Shown here: positions 8,565 through 17,154 of the stretch, piece after piece
Position numbering within the stretch: position 1 is the stretch's first letter
How the letters are laid out: each line of letters opens with the position of its first letter
Virus record (IMG/VR): IMGVR_UViG_3300017593_000243
Location: 1-30,380 of that record
Source of the DNA: a virus
DNA length: 30,380 nt
Reading direction: 5' to 3' (one strand)
Notes under the pieces: model-generated
Told to the model about the DNA's origin: nothing
Seen by the model: the letters and a program-made list of their open reading frames with translations, nothing else
Databases searched by the model: none
Made by a program: the position numbers and the translations under genes

Positions 8565-9284
8565 CTATATCTTTTGTGCTTCTAATACAGCACTATAAAT
8601 TCTAACAGTATGACCTTTTCTATACGACCTCATTCTTAACATTATTATATGTATACCTTCATTTAAAAATACAGGTTTAAAACCACATAAAGGAAATCTT
8701 TGATAATTATGTTTATCTTTTGGTTCTATATAATACTCAGATATTATATTTTCCTCATCTTCATCTACTATTATCTGAAAACATGCTGTGTTTGATGTGT
8801 GTGAATAATTCCAAATAAAACTCCAACCAACCCTATACTCCCCCTCATTAGATATAGTTATTGGTAAACTAATTCTATTAACCCACGAAGTGGATGTAGT
8901 GCTCAATAACTTATCATCACTAATATAATGGTATCCAGAAACTATTTCATTAATAATACCAGATAAAGTAGTTACTTCTTCATTTATAGCATCTTGCACA
9001 ACCTCCGGTACCACGTGTAATTCTGTTGCTGAATTTTCACCTATACTTGTAACATCTGATCCAAATAATTGAACTATTCCAGTTTGAGAAGATGCCAATG
9101 TAACAGTTAGTATATTAGTTGGATTATTTTTATCGGTAAGTATACTTTTAATTAAACTTTCAACATTATTACCATCAACAATAACTTTAGCTTTTAAATA
9201 TTCATACCCGCTATTATGTATAATTTCAATAGTATCAGTATTAACAAATTCTTGTATATATACTAACTTAAGTATTCCTGCCAT
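8565..9284 (-). CDS. putative tail fibre-associated protein
   Basis: 239 residues from MAGILKLVYIQ. An upstream ATG would add eight residues, but ATG 9282-9284 overlaps the preceding stop as TAATG and has GAGAGAGGG upstream, so I chose it. The N-terminal ~85 residues form a small beta domain (TDTIEIIHNSGYEYLKAKVIVDG). A helical linker follows (VVQDAINEEVTTLSGIINEIVSGY), then a C-terminal beta-sandwich, TNF/C1q-like in rhythm (residues about 130-239: ISNEGEYRVGWSFIWNY, NEGIHIIMLRMRSYRKGH). This could be a fibre tip or head domain. Translationally coupled to the tailspike upstream. Confidence 0.55.
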   Translation of the reverse strand: MAGILKLVYIQEFVNTDTIEIIHNSGYEYLKAKVIVDGNNVESLIKSILTDKNNPTNILTVTLASSQTGIVQLFGSDVTSIGENSATELHVVPEVVQDAINEEVTTLSGIINEIVSGYHYISDDKLLSTTSTSWVNRISLPITISNEGEYRVGWSFIWNYSHTSNTACFQIIVDEDEENIISEYYIEPKDKHNYQRFPLCGFKPVFLNEGIHIIMLRMRSYRKGHTVRIYSAVLEAQKI

Positions 9285-11602
9285 TATACCCTCTCTCCAT
9301 GCATCCATTTAATACCAAAAATTTCAACTGTCCACACTATAAAATCTTTATTACCATCACCGTCATCATCTAATTCTAGTCTTATTGCTATCATGTCTCC
9401 TTCATAATAATTAGAAATATTTATAGGGTCTGATTCAATTGTAATTAATTTATTGTTTACAACAAAAGGCACACTCACACTTGTTGTTTGTGCTGCATTT
9501 GCTGTCAAAATTTCTGTATTAGCTAATGTACGTTCTACAGGAATCAAACCACCACTTGGATCTGCCTCTAAAACACCTTGTATCTCTATAGGTAAAACCG
9601 AAATTATTATGGTACCATTACTAGAAGACCCTGATTGTTCTGGATGTCCTATTATTTTAATAATTAATGGACTACCAGTAAAAATACCAAAAGGTAAATT
9701 AGCTTGCATATAAATAGCATCACCATTACTATTTAATTGATTATTTTTGAACATATGCCCCCAACCTGTAGAAACCCCTCCAGAACCAATATTTACATAA
9801 GCATTTGTTACACCACCAGTTTCACCAAAAATATTTCCTGTTGCTAAAATAGTCTGTTTAAACTTGGCTTTGCCATAATATGTATTATGTCCATCCTTAT
9901 GTATTCTAAATCTATGTGGTTGTAATTTTATCCACTCAAAAACTGGGCTATTAATAATCGAATACTTTATTCTAATTCTAATCCAATAAGTAGTAACACT
10001 ATTAATTGTTTTTTGCGCCCAATCATCACCTATGTCATAAGATATAAATTCTAAACTATTTGAACGTATAAATAATTCATTAGCATACGAATAACCATTT
10101 TCTACACTTGTACTCATATGTGTACACTCTACCCAATTTATACCATTCCAATATTCTGTTACAAAAGATCTTTTAGTTGTTTCTACTGCTGCAATTGTTT
10201 GATAAAATTTTATCCCACATGGTTTAAGATTTTCCGCAAATTCTGATCCAATTAAAATTGTATGTCCTATAGCAGTTCCTTGAAAACTAACAGTTGATCC
10301 AGAAATAGTAGATAATGCTGCTTCTGTAACATCAATTAAATTACCACCATCACTATTGCTAGAAGCTGTACTATCAGTAGTAAATACTTTCATACCTTTA
10401 TTATAACTTCTTCCATAACCAAAAACAGAATGGTTACTTCTATCTGGTTGGCCTACAGTTAAATCACCATAGACAGACATATGATTAGTTTGACTATCCA
10501 TAAACAAAGCGGTATACCCATTATAATTTACATGACCAAATAATTTTTCACCATCTACTTTACAACCTATAAATTTAATGATTGAGTCCATATCTTCAAT
10601 ATAAACTTGTTTCTGTGTATCATCACCGATATTAAAACCATTACCATAAAAACTAGACCCATTATTTAAACGAAAAACATTAGTACATGTATCTACACTT
10701 CCACCGGTAACATTCATTATACTATGATCATCCAAATAAAAACAATTAGTTAATGAACTAGATCTAGAAATTATAGAATTAGCATTAATACAAGTATTAG
10801 AACCTGATGATTTAATAAATGTTTCAACTATTGCCCCAGGCAAAATATATAAATTTCTTGCTTCACAATAACCATTTTCAATTACAAGGCATTCATTAAC
10901 ATTACCTATAAAATTAACGTCATAAAATCTTATCTGCATATTATCATTAGTAGATGCAAGACCTCTATTACAATCTCTAATTATTAAAGTAGAATTTGTA
11001 GATAAACCAGATACAGTAGCATTTAAAGCTGTACCACCTGTACAACCATTTAATTCAATATTATTTACACATGAACCATGATTCAATTCTATCAGATTTT
11101 CATTAACATTACCAGCAACTATTTTTGTAGAAAAAAGACCACCTAGACCTTTAATATAAGTAAAAGGATTCATAGATAACGGATTATTTTCAATATAATT
11201 ACCAGGACCTACCTCAATTACATACTTACAAGTATCACTGCTTCCTGATGTTGTAGAAAGAGCATGTTTAATAGTTAAATAAGGATCTTCCCATGTTCCA
11301 GAAGCAGTTAAATCATTTCCATTTTTAGCTACACATATTAAATGTTCTACACCAACACTACCTGACCCATCACTCATCTCTGACCATTCTGTGCCAGCGG
11401 CTGTTGAACGTAAATATTTACCTGTATCATATGTGCTTGGTGTATCTGTAAGTTCAACTATTGTATCTTTACCTATTTTTACATTCCCAACACCGTCCCC
11501 CATATATAAGTTTTTAGTATCAGTTGTAAAACCTGGCTCTGCTAAATCTAAAGTTGGTAATTGAGCTTGTGTCCCACGTCTTATTTTTATATCTACAGCC
11601 AT
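9284..11602 (-). CDS. tailspike with parallel beta-helix domain and Mtd-like N-terminal anchor
   Basis: 772 residues. Residues about 1-45 (IKIRRGTQAQLP...GFTTDTKNLYMGDG) match the short anchor domain found at the N-terminus of many phage fibres (major tropism determinant N-terminal type). Residues about 85-370 begin like a pectate-lyase/right-handed beta-helix (GTWEDPYLTIKHAL, YVIEVGPGNYIEN, YIKGLG) and continue in short Asn/Gly/Ser-rich rungs. The C-terminal half has beta domains for trimerisation or binding (YWNGINWVECTHMS, WIKLQPHRFRIHKDG). Such proteins bind and sometimes cleave surface glycans; no catalytic pair can be assigned by eye. It shares its anchor with the fibre upstream (11625-12791). 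Confidence 0.75.
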   Translation of the reverse strand: MAVDIKIRRGTQAQLPTLDLAEPGFTTDTKNLYMGDGVGNVKIGKDTIVELTDTPSTYDTGKYLRSTAAGTEWSEMSDGSGSVGVEHLICVAKNGNDLTASGTWEDPYLTIKHALSTTSGSSDTCKYVIEVGPGNYIENNPLSMNPFTYIKGLGGLFSTKIVAGNVNENLIELNHGSCVNNIELNGCTGGTALNATVSGLSTNSTLIIRDCNRGLASTNDNMQIRFYDVNFIGNVNECLVIENGYCEARNLYILPGAIVETFIKSSGSNTCINANSIISRSSSLTNCFYLDDHSIMNVTGGSVDTCTNVFRLNNGSSFYGNGFNIGDDTQKQVYIEDMDSIIKFIGCKVDGEKLFGHVNYNGYTALFMDSQTNHMSVYGDLTVGQPDRSNHSVFGYGRSYNKGMKVFTTDSTASSNSDGGNLIDVTEAALSTISGSTVSFQGTAIGHTILIGSEFAENLKPCGIKFYQTIAAVETTKRSFVTEYWNGINWVECTHMSTSVENGYSYANELFIRSNSLEFISYDIGDDWAQKTINSVTTYWIRIRIKYSIINSPVFEWIKLQPHRFRIHKDGHNTYYGKAKFKQTILATGNIFGETGGVTNAYVNIGSGGVSTGWGHMFKNNQLNSNGDAIYMQANLPFGIFTGSPLIIKIIGHPEQSGSSSNGTIIISVLPIEIQGVLEADPSGGLIPVERTLANTEILTANAAQTTSVSVPFVVNNKLITIESDPINISNYYEGDMIAIRLELDDDGDGNKDFIVWTVEIFGIKWMHGERV

Positions 11603-11624
11603 AAATTATTCCTTTTAAATGAAA

Positions 11625-12791
11625 TTAAATAAAACTACCACCATCTACTTTTACTACTTCTATTACTCCTAATGTATGATTTATAGAATCATTATCTATA
11701 GATATTCCTACACCACTAACTGTTACTGAAACAGGGGCTATAACATCATTTACGGCACTGTAAGGTAATACATTCAATAAAGATCCTCCTCCCCCACCGA
11801 TTCCATTTCCTTGTGCAGCTAATCTAAAATTATTTGAACCATCATCCTGTAAACCTGTTCCAATTAAATCAGAAATATTAACTGCAACATCATCAACATT
11901 AACAGTTACACCATCACCTGCTCCTACATCTATAGTGTTCCCTGTTTTTGTGAGACCTGCTCCGGCAGTTACTCCAGACAATCCACCAAATTCAGACCAA
12001 GCAGTCCCATCCCACCGCTCATAATAATTTGCGTTCATATTCCATGTTAAAGCACCTTCGCCTGTAACAGAAACATCATATACTACTTCAAAAGCACTGC
12101 CCATATACTCTACAATATCATTATTACTAACCCCTGCTATAGTTCCAAAATTAGCATTAAGATTACTTACGTTGGTTAAAATATATCTATCACCAGTCGT
12201 AGGTGATCCTCCAGGATCTAATATAGCATCTACTTGTTTATTTAAAACATCTTTTTGAAAATCTAATCCTGCTATTGCATTATCAATCTCATTGCCTATC
12301 TTCTGTGCGGACCATAAATCAGTAGCTGTAGTACTACCATCATTAATTACTCTATGCAAAGTAACATCATTTATATGGGTTCTAATTTCTTGTCCAGTAA
12401 CGTATACACCACTAACAGTTGTAGCTAAACGGTTAACTCTACCATCTGTAAGCTCTGTTTGCCTTACTCTACCATATACAGAACCATCTGAAACATCATC
12501 AAGATCTGAAATACCTCCCGATACATCTATCCAAAAAGAACCATCATCAACATAGGTTGCATCTGTATCTGAAGCATGGAAAAGTCTACCTGAAACCCCA
12601 GCACTTGGTCTATTAACAAATGTATCTACTATTACCCGACCAACTAAATGGAAATTTGATCCATCCGAAACAAAAACCTCTTTGGTATCTGTTGTAAACC
12701 CAATCTCCCCACTAACCATAGGAGTTACTCCACCCATTAAAGAGTCTAACTGTGCTTTTGTTCCACGTCTTAATCTAATTGTAATTGCCAT
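11625..12791 (-). CDS. tail fibre protein with Mtd-like N-terminal anchor
   Basis: 388 residues; AAAGGAG upstream of the ATG. The N-terminus (IRLRRGTKAQLDSL, GEIGFTTDTKEVFVSDG) is the same anchor type as in the tailspike. Residues about 165-280 contain WSAQKIGNEIDNAI, then FQKDVLNKQVDAIL, TTGDRYILTN, and YYERWDGTAWSEF, a layout seen in DUF2793-like fibre domains. The C-terminus is low-complexity, Gly/Asp/Val-rich beta (GVTAGAGLTKTGNTIDVGAG), typical of fibrous shafts. It probably trimerises on the tail. Followed 22 bases later by the tailspike. Confidence 0.75.
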   Translation of the reverse strand: MAITIRLRRGTKAQLDSLMGGVTPMVSGEIGFTTDTKEVFVSDGSNFHLVGRVIVDTFVNRPSAGVSGRLFHASDTDATYVDDGSFWIDVSGGISDLDDVSDGSVYGRVRQTELTDGRVNRLATTVSGVYVTGQEIRTHINDVTLHRVINDGSTTATDLWSAQKIGNEIDNAIAGLDFQKDVLNKQVDAILDPGGSPTTGDRYILTNVSNLNANFGTIAGVSNNDIVEYMGSAFEVVYDVSVTGEGALTWNMNANYYERWDGTAWSEFGGLSGVTAGAGLTKTGNTIDVGAGDGVTVNVDDVAVNISDLIGTGLQDDGSNNFRLAAQGNGIGGGGGSLLNVLPYSAVNDVIAPVSVTVSGVGISIDNDSINHTLGVIEVVKVDGGSFI

Positions 12792-12813
12792 ATTTATAAA
12801 TCTCCTTTATTAA

Positions 12814-13341
12814 TTAAAAATAACCCCCATCTATTATTCCACTACACACAACACCAGTTTCAGAACTATTTATAAATAATAATTTTTCTGCGTAGCTATT
12901 ATAAGAATTAAAGGTATCATCTAATTCAATAAAACTATCTGGTTTATTTTGTATCTTACCATCTAAAATACCAGAAACAGTACTTAACTCATTGTCCCTA
13001 GTAATATAATTTGGTATTTGTGAATTAGATAAAATACCAATATGGTCTACACCACTTAATGTGTGTGGGCCTGATTCAGCTGCTATTCTTAATCTTCCTT
13101 GTGAGTCTAAAGCAAAAGGCATCCAATTGCTATTATACTGTCCCATATTATGAGAAGAATTACGTATATACCCATTAGAATCTAAATTTTGTTCTTCTAC
13201 CTGTATAGTACCGGTTATAGTTGTTTCCGACTCCAAATTACCACTTACTTTAAGTTCTGGACCTTCAGACCCACTTATAGTTGCAAGGGGTTCACCAAAC
13301 GAATCAGTTAAAGTAACATCACCCTCTATAACTCTAAACAT
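12814..13341 (-). CDS. putative tail fibre/baseplate protein
   Basis: 175 residues; start ATG 13339-13341 overlaps the upstream stop (TAATG) and follows GGGGGGTG. The first ~60 residues are a Thr/Ser/Gly beta stretch (VTLTDSFGEPLATISGSEGP), with alternating short strands as in fibre shafts. No named domain. It carries three T-[VIL]-S-G words. Its place between two short connector-like genes and the first large fibre suggests a fibre base or linking protein. Confidence 0.5.
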   Translation of the reverse strand: MFRVIEGDVTLTDSFGEPLATISGSEGPELKVSGNLESETTITGTIQVEEQNLDSNGYIRNSSHNMGQYNSNWMPFALDSQGRLRIAAESGPHTLSGVDHIGILSNSQIPNYITRDNELSTVSGILDGKIQNKPDSFIELDDTFNSYNSYAEKLLFINSSETGVVCSGIIDGGYF

Positions 13342-13679
13342 TAAACACCCCCCATATCAAAGTCCCTCTCATATTCTATATTAATAACTTTACCGTAATG
13401 TCTATTAATTGTCCCAGTTACAGTTGCTATAATATAAGTTCCTGTATCATAATCATAAATACTTTTTATTGTTTGTGAGATATGTTTTCCAGAACGTATG
13501 AATACTGTACTGCTGACTTTAAATGTTTTTGTTACATCTCTCCACTCATCTACACTATAAACTTTCCCATTTAAACGAGTTAATTCAGAATATAAATCTC
13601 GATCATGTAATCCTTCATGTTCTTCTGGAGATACGAACTCTGCATCAAATACTTGCCCTTCTCGGATGACACTTCTCAT
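13341..13679 (-). CDS. small hypothetical tail/baseplate protein
   Basis: 112 residues, starting directly after the upstream stop, with AGAGG before the ATG. The N-terminal half is charged (EFVSPEEHEGLHDRDLYSELTRL). The C-terminal half is beta-rich (VSSTVFIRSGKH, YIIATVTGTINRHYGKVINIEYERD). No family recognised. Tight packing with neighbours suggests a component of the same structure. Confidence 0.5.
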   Translation of the reverse strand: MRSVIREGQVFDAEFVSPEEHEGLHDRDLYSELTRLNGKVYSVDEWRDVTKTFKVSSTVFIRSGKHISQTIKSIYDYDTGTYIIATVTGTINRHYGKVINIEYERDFDMGGV

Positions 13680-13943
13680 TTACGACCTCTCATATGTAGC
13701 TCTCATAACATCTGAATATTTAGGTAAATATATACTATCACAAATGAACCGTATTGTATTACTATTTAAAATTATAAAATCATCTGGAGAATATAAAGAT
13801 TGACCATTCCAAGTTATTACTATACTGTTTGATTTAAAATTATGTGGTGTTTGAAATGTATTGACAATCCCATTAGGATTAGGAGTAAGATATTGACCTA
13901 TTACTATGTTAGTTTGAATTTGTATTTTTCTTAATATAATCAA
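13680..13943 (-). CDS. small virion-associated protein
   Basis: 87 residues. The only workable start is TTG at 13941-13943, with TAAGGAAT upstream at acceptable spacing. The body (LTPNPNGIVNTFQTPHNFKSNSIVITWNGQ, then DDFIILNSNTIRFI) resembles the short beta module at the C-termini of phage structural proteins in which a polypeptide 'NG..LY..DDF' pattern recurs; the 432-residue protein at 14362-15660 ends with a similar module. Function unknown; structural role inferred. Confidence 0.5.
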   Translation of the reverse strand: MIILRKIQIQTNIVIGQYLTPNPNGIVNTFQTPHNFKSNSIVITWNGQSLYSPDDFIILNSNTIRFICDSIYLPKYSDVMRATYERS

Positions 13944-13963
13944 AATTTATTCCTTACCTTTAC

Positions 13964-14293
13964 TTAATCATCAGTATTTATTTTATCTTCATTATCTTCA
14001 CCATCTTCACTATTTTCAGACCTTATAACTTCCATTGTTTTTTGTCGTGCTTCATCTCTTTCAGCAGCAGCTATAATATTAGACACTAAATCTATTATTA
14101 TTTTTTCATTAGCTTTTAATTGGCTTATTTCACCTTGAATTATTTGACTAAGTTTTACTTTTTTTTCTATATCAGCACGAAATTTTTCTACTAATTGTAT
14201 TATAAATCCAATTTCAGATTTACTTAAAATCTCTTTATCATCAGCCTTATCTATAATACTACGTAATGTATTATTAGTTGCATTTATAGCCAT
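13964..14293 (-). CDS. small coiled-coil protein
   Basis: 109 residues; strong AAGGAGGAAAAGGT before the ATG. Almost wholly helical, with heptad-like stretches (ILSKSEIGFIIQLVEKFRADIEKKVKLSQIIQ, LKANEKIIIDLVSNIIAAAERDEA) and a very acidic tail (NSEDGEDNEDKINTDD). It begins just after a strong terminator-like palindrome, so it may be on a separate transcript or read through. It could be a chaperone or connector for tail assembly; no family recognised. Confidence 0.5.
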   Translation of the reverse strand: MAINATNNTLRSIIDKADDKEILSKSEIGFIIQLVEKFRADIEKKVKLSQIIQGEISQLKANEKIIIDLVSNIIAAAERDEARQKTMEVIRSENSEDGEDNEDKINTDD

Positions 14294-14309
14294 ACCTTTT
14301 CCTCCTTAA

Positions 14310-14345
14310 TAATTTTGGTGGTAGATTAATCTACCACCAAAATTA
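14310..14345 (-). terminator. 36-bp perfect palindrome, probable terminator
   Basis: A perfect inverted repeat (core GGTGGTAGAT / ATCTACCACC flanked by AATTTT / AAAATT) lies between the 432-residue gene and the coiled-coil gene. As RNA it forms a long hairpin with A/U tracts on both sides, so it can end transcription in either direction. It sits right after a probably abundant structural gene. Confidence 0.75.
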
Positions 14346-14361
14346 CAATTAATTAATTATT

Positions 14362-15660
14362 TTATTGTCTTACTACATAAGTTATATTTCTTCCTGCTTG
14401 AATATTAAACATAAACGTAACTGTAGTTGTACTTGCTTCATTATAGTCTCTATCAGAATTAACACCATTCACACCAGTACTTGCAGCAAGTAACTGGCCT
14501 CCTACATAAATATCTAAATTACTACCTTCTCTACCAGCTGTTCCGTCAGGAGTATATGTTATAGAGTAAGGTAATGTATATGGTACATTTTTATGAATCA
14601 ATACAGAAGTTTCTTCTACATATTTATCTCCAGATTGAGCATTTAAATCAGCTATTTCTTGATCTAACTTATCTAAAGAATCAGCAATACTTTCACCACT
14701 TGTTATATAATTTTGTTCGAGATATAATCTATCACCAACACCATCATTTAAATAATCAAGTGCAGATTTTAATGAAGATGGTCCAGAAGCCCCAGCATCA
14801 GAAAAAATATAACTTGCTGATACATTATTCCAAGGTTGTGGATTTTCATCATCATTATTTGCTCCAGTATATGACCATAAATTACTAATATCTTCTATAA
14901 GTTCTATGTCACCTTCCCAAGAAGATATAAAGTCTGTTCTAAGCCATTCATATTCTTCCATATCTGCCATAACTTTTCTATGTGGATAAACAAAAGAAAT
15001 ATTAGTAACATCCACACCAGAAACTGTTGAAAGATCACATGCCACATTATTAGCATAAAAACGAGCATAAACATCGGTACCAGTCCCTGTTCCACTAAAA
15101 TCAGCACCATCGTGAAATCTAGCGTATATTAACTCACCACTATTATTATAAATAGATGCATCTGTATCATTATTTACAACATCAATTCTACAAACAGTAT
15201 CATCTCCACCCTCATCATGATAACTACCATTATGTGCGGTACTAGCAAATATGGGTAGACCACGCCTATCGGCATCTGTAGCATAAGCTGTGGATAAATC
15301 TATCAAAACACCAGTAGATGTTCCACTTACAGTATATCCAGCAGCAGTATTATTATCAGTTACAGCCAATATAATAGTTGCTGAATCTAATGTGTTACCA
15401 CTAATATTATCTAAATTTAAATCTTTATTGGCTGTACTACTACTATCTGTATCTTTAGGATCAAAATAAGTACCTGTAGTATCATACCAATTGGTTGATC
15501 CTTTTACATCTTTTACTAATGTACGTAAATTATTTAAATCATCTTCTAAAGAACCTGAGATAGTTGGTTCTGCTACAGCAGATGAATTAACGTTGGACAC
15601 TACATCATTATAGGTAGCAGACCTCCTAATTTGCTCTAATTGCCTAATTAAACTTCTCAT
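14362..15660 (-). CDS. virion structural protein
   Basis: 432 residues; TAAGGAG before the ATG. The N-terminus is helical (RSLIRQLEQIRRSATYNDVV) and the middle is Asp/Ser/Thr-rich beta. The final ~90 residues (GSNLDIYVGGQLLAAS, then TTTVTFMFNIQAGRNITYVVRQ) form the small beta module frequent at the C-termini of phage structural proteins. The gene has its own good SD and is followed by a strong terminator-like palindrome, both fitting a highly made virion protein. Exact position in the particle is unknown. Confidence 0.6.
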   Translation of the reverse strand: MRSLIRQLEQIRRSATYNDVVSNVNSSAVAEPTISGSLEDDLNNLRTLVKDVKGSTNWYDTTGTYFDPKDTDSSSTANKDLNLDNISGNTLDSATIILAVTDNNTAAGYTVSGTSTGVLIDLSTAYATDADRRGLPIFASTAHNGSYHDEGGDDTVCRIDVVNNDTDASIYNNSGELIYARFHDGADFSGTGTGTDVYARFYANNVACDLSTVSGVDVTNISFVYPHRKVMADMEEYEWLRTDFISSWEGDIELIEDISNLWSYTGANNDDENPQPWNNVSASYIFSDAGASGPSSLKSALDYLNDGVGDRLYLEQNYITSGESIADSLDKLDQEIADLNAQSGDKYVEETSVLIHKNVPYTLPYSITYTPDGTAGREGSNLDIYVGGQLLAASTGVNGVNSDRDYNEASTTTVTFMFNIQAGRNITYVVRQ

Positions 15661-15732
15661 TAAATATTCTCCTTATCGATCAAATTTTTACTTCTATTAT
15701 TATTACTACTAAATTAAGGTTACATTAAACAA

Positions 15733-16221
15733 CTATCTTAAATCTAATTCCTGTATTCTTTTTTTTATTAACCTACACAATACTTCTTTTTGTGGTTTTT
15801 GTCCAGCTTCTTTTAAAGCATAAGTTAATACTTTAATATCTTTTACATCAAGAATACATTCTCTTGCTTTTCTTACTGGCCATCCAACTATTTCCTCTAT
15901 AGTTATGTCTTTCTTAGCTATTGCTGATTTTACTGTTGGTATATCAAAATTACCTTGTAAAGCTTTAGATTCACTATTAGGAGGTGTTATAACCACCTCT
16001 TCTTTATTTATCACCTCTTCTTCAAAAATAATTCCCCATCTACTATCATTTCTTAATTTTATTTCTCGTATCCAATTTACAAACTCAATACCTTTTTTTA
16101 AATTATATTTCTTACCATATTGTGCATATAACTCATTTAATGGTATTTTCTTGCCCGGTTGGACTGCCCGTTTCATTACATGTGCCCATGTTCTAGATTT
16201 ATTTATTACATAACCTTTCAT
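15733..16221 (-). CDS. putative virion-associated protein
   Basis: 162 residues; AAAGGAGAAG before the ATG. Helical, basic N-terminal part (RTWAHVMKRAVQPGKKIPLNELYAQYGKKYNLKKG). A linker follows (about 75-95) and then a helical C-terminal part with VKDIKVLTYALKEAGQKPQKEVLCRLIKKRIQEL. The opening looks like a compact DNA- or protein-binding domain, but no family can be named. Located between the membrane protein and the 432-residue structural gene. Confidence 0.5.
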   Translation of the reverse strand: MKGYVINKSRTWAHVMKRAVQPGKKIPLNELYAQYGKKYNLKKGIEFVNWIREIKLRNDSRWGIIFEEEVINKEEVVITPPNSESKALQGNFDIPTVKSAIAKKDITIEEIVGWPVRKARECILDVKDIKVLTYALKEAGQKPQKEVLCRLIKKRIQELDLR

Positions 16222-16272
16222 AATTCTCTTCTCCTTTTCTATTAATATTTTTTTACCTTTTCCAAAACTCTT

Positions 16273-16569
16273 TTAATAAAATAATTTATCAAAAATATTA
16301 TGACATACATTTGATAATCTATGGGTTAATAATATATACAGGACAAATAAACCATAATCATTATATGACATACTAATAATAATTATAGCTGCCCATACTG
16401 AAAAACAATAAGGACACTGTAGTATATTACTTACAAATTTACACAACCTATTCTTTTCACCTAAAAAGAAACCTCTTAGAGGACTGAAAAATTCTGATTT
16501 TACTACCAATTCAGTCAACGCCTCTATGCTTACTACAATAACAAAAATCTTAAAAATAAAATAATACAT
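16273..16569 (-). CDS. DUF1360-like small membrane protein
   Basis: 98 residues. One N-terminal hydrophobic helix (FIFKIFVIVVSIEALTELVV) and one or two more toward the C-terminus (SVWAAIIIISM, YGLFVLYILLTH). The LTELVVKSEFFSPLR and CPYCFSVW motifs match the DUF1360 pattern, a family of small integral membrane proteins with a Cys pair found in bacteria and phages. It probably sits in the host inner membrane. Function is not known; a role in lysis or superinfection control is only a guess. The SD is weak (AAGG). Confidence 0.65.
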   Translation of the reverse strand: MYYFIFKIFVIVVSIEALTELVVKSEFFSPLRGFFLGEKNRLCKFVSNILQCPYCFSVWAAIIIISMSYNDYGLFVLYILLTHRLSNVCHNIFDKLFY

Positions 16570-16584
16570 AAATGTAACCTTAAT

Positions 16585-17139
16585 TTAAAAATTAAAACCA
16601 AAAAATATAGCATTTATACCACTACACTCTTTTTCTTGGGATATAAGTTCTAAAACCTGATCATCTATAATATTAGAGGCTATGTGCTCATTAAAAAAAC
16701 CATTAAAAATTATTGTACTATTTGATACCTCAACATTATATGTCGTATCTGTTATAGTATCTGAACTTATTATTATTTTTACATTTTTAATACCTCTATC
16801 AGTATTAGTACCAGATTCATGGTTATTATTTATTACTATTTCATCACATAATATTGGTGTAACAAAAACACAAATTAAACGTTGATTACTATTACTACCT
16901 ATCGCCGAAGCCCATTCAGTATTTGACGGATTACCGATTTTAGACAGACCTGTATTAAATAAATTAGAAACTTCATATACAGCACTATACTGTGTTCCAT
17001 AAGTTGCAGATATATCAGAATCACCAATAGATTGTAAAACTGAATTTAATTTAAATTCAAAAGATCTTGACTGTAATATACTAGAATTGCCCCAATTATC
17101 AGCTATATCAAGGACTATGGATTTAATAGAATAAGACAT
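16585..17139 (-). CDS. discoidin/jelly-roll-like structural protein
   Basis: 184 residues; AAGGGGG before the ATG. The order of strands (SRSFEFKLNSVL, EWASAIGSNSNQRLICVFVTPILCDEIVINNNHESGTNTDRGIKNVKIIISS, split here by loops) resembles a galactose-binding, discoidin-like fold as used in carbohydrate-binding modules. No enzyme residues seen. It sits with other fibre genes, so glycan binding on the tail is a reasonable inference. Confidence 0.5.
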   Translation of the reverse strand: MSYSIKSIVLDIADNWGNSSILQSRSFEFKLNSVLQSIGDSDISATYGTQYSAVYEVSNLFNTGLSKIGNPSNTEWASAIGSNSNQRLICVFVTPILCDEIVINNNHESGTNTDRGIKNVKIIISSDTITDTTYNVEVSNSTIIFNGFFNEHIASNIIDDQVLELISQEKECSGINAIFFGFNF

Positions 17140-17154
17140 TTATTACCCCCTTTA

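Noticed and set aside
9285-9308. Eight-residue N-terminal extension of the 239-residue tail gene
   Set aside because: The TAATG overlap at 9282-9286 with an adjacent purine-rich site explains the start better.
9284-12791. Diversity-generating retroelement, suggested by Mtd-like anchors
   Set aside because: No reverse transcriptase, no template/variable repeat pair and no C-type lectin end can be seen in the window.
14574-14888. Plus-strand reading frames such as this one
   Set aside because: All lie opposite well-supported minus-strand genes, have low-complexity His/Leu/Gln content and lack ribosome sites.
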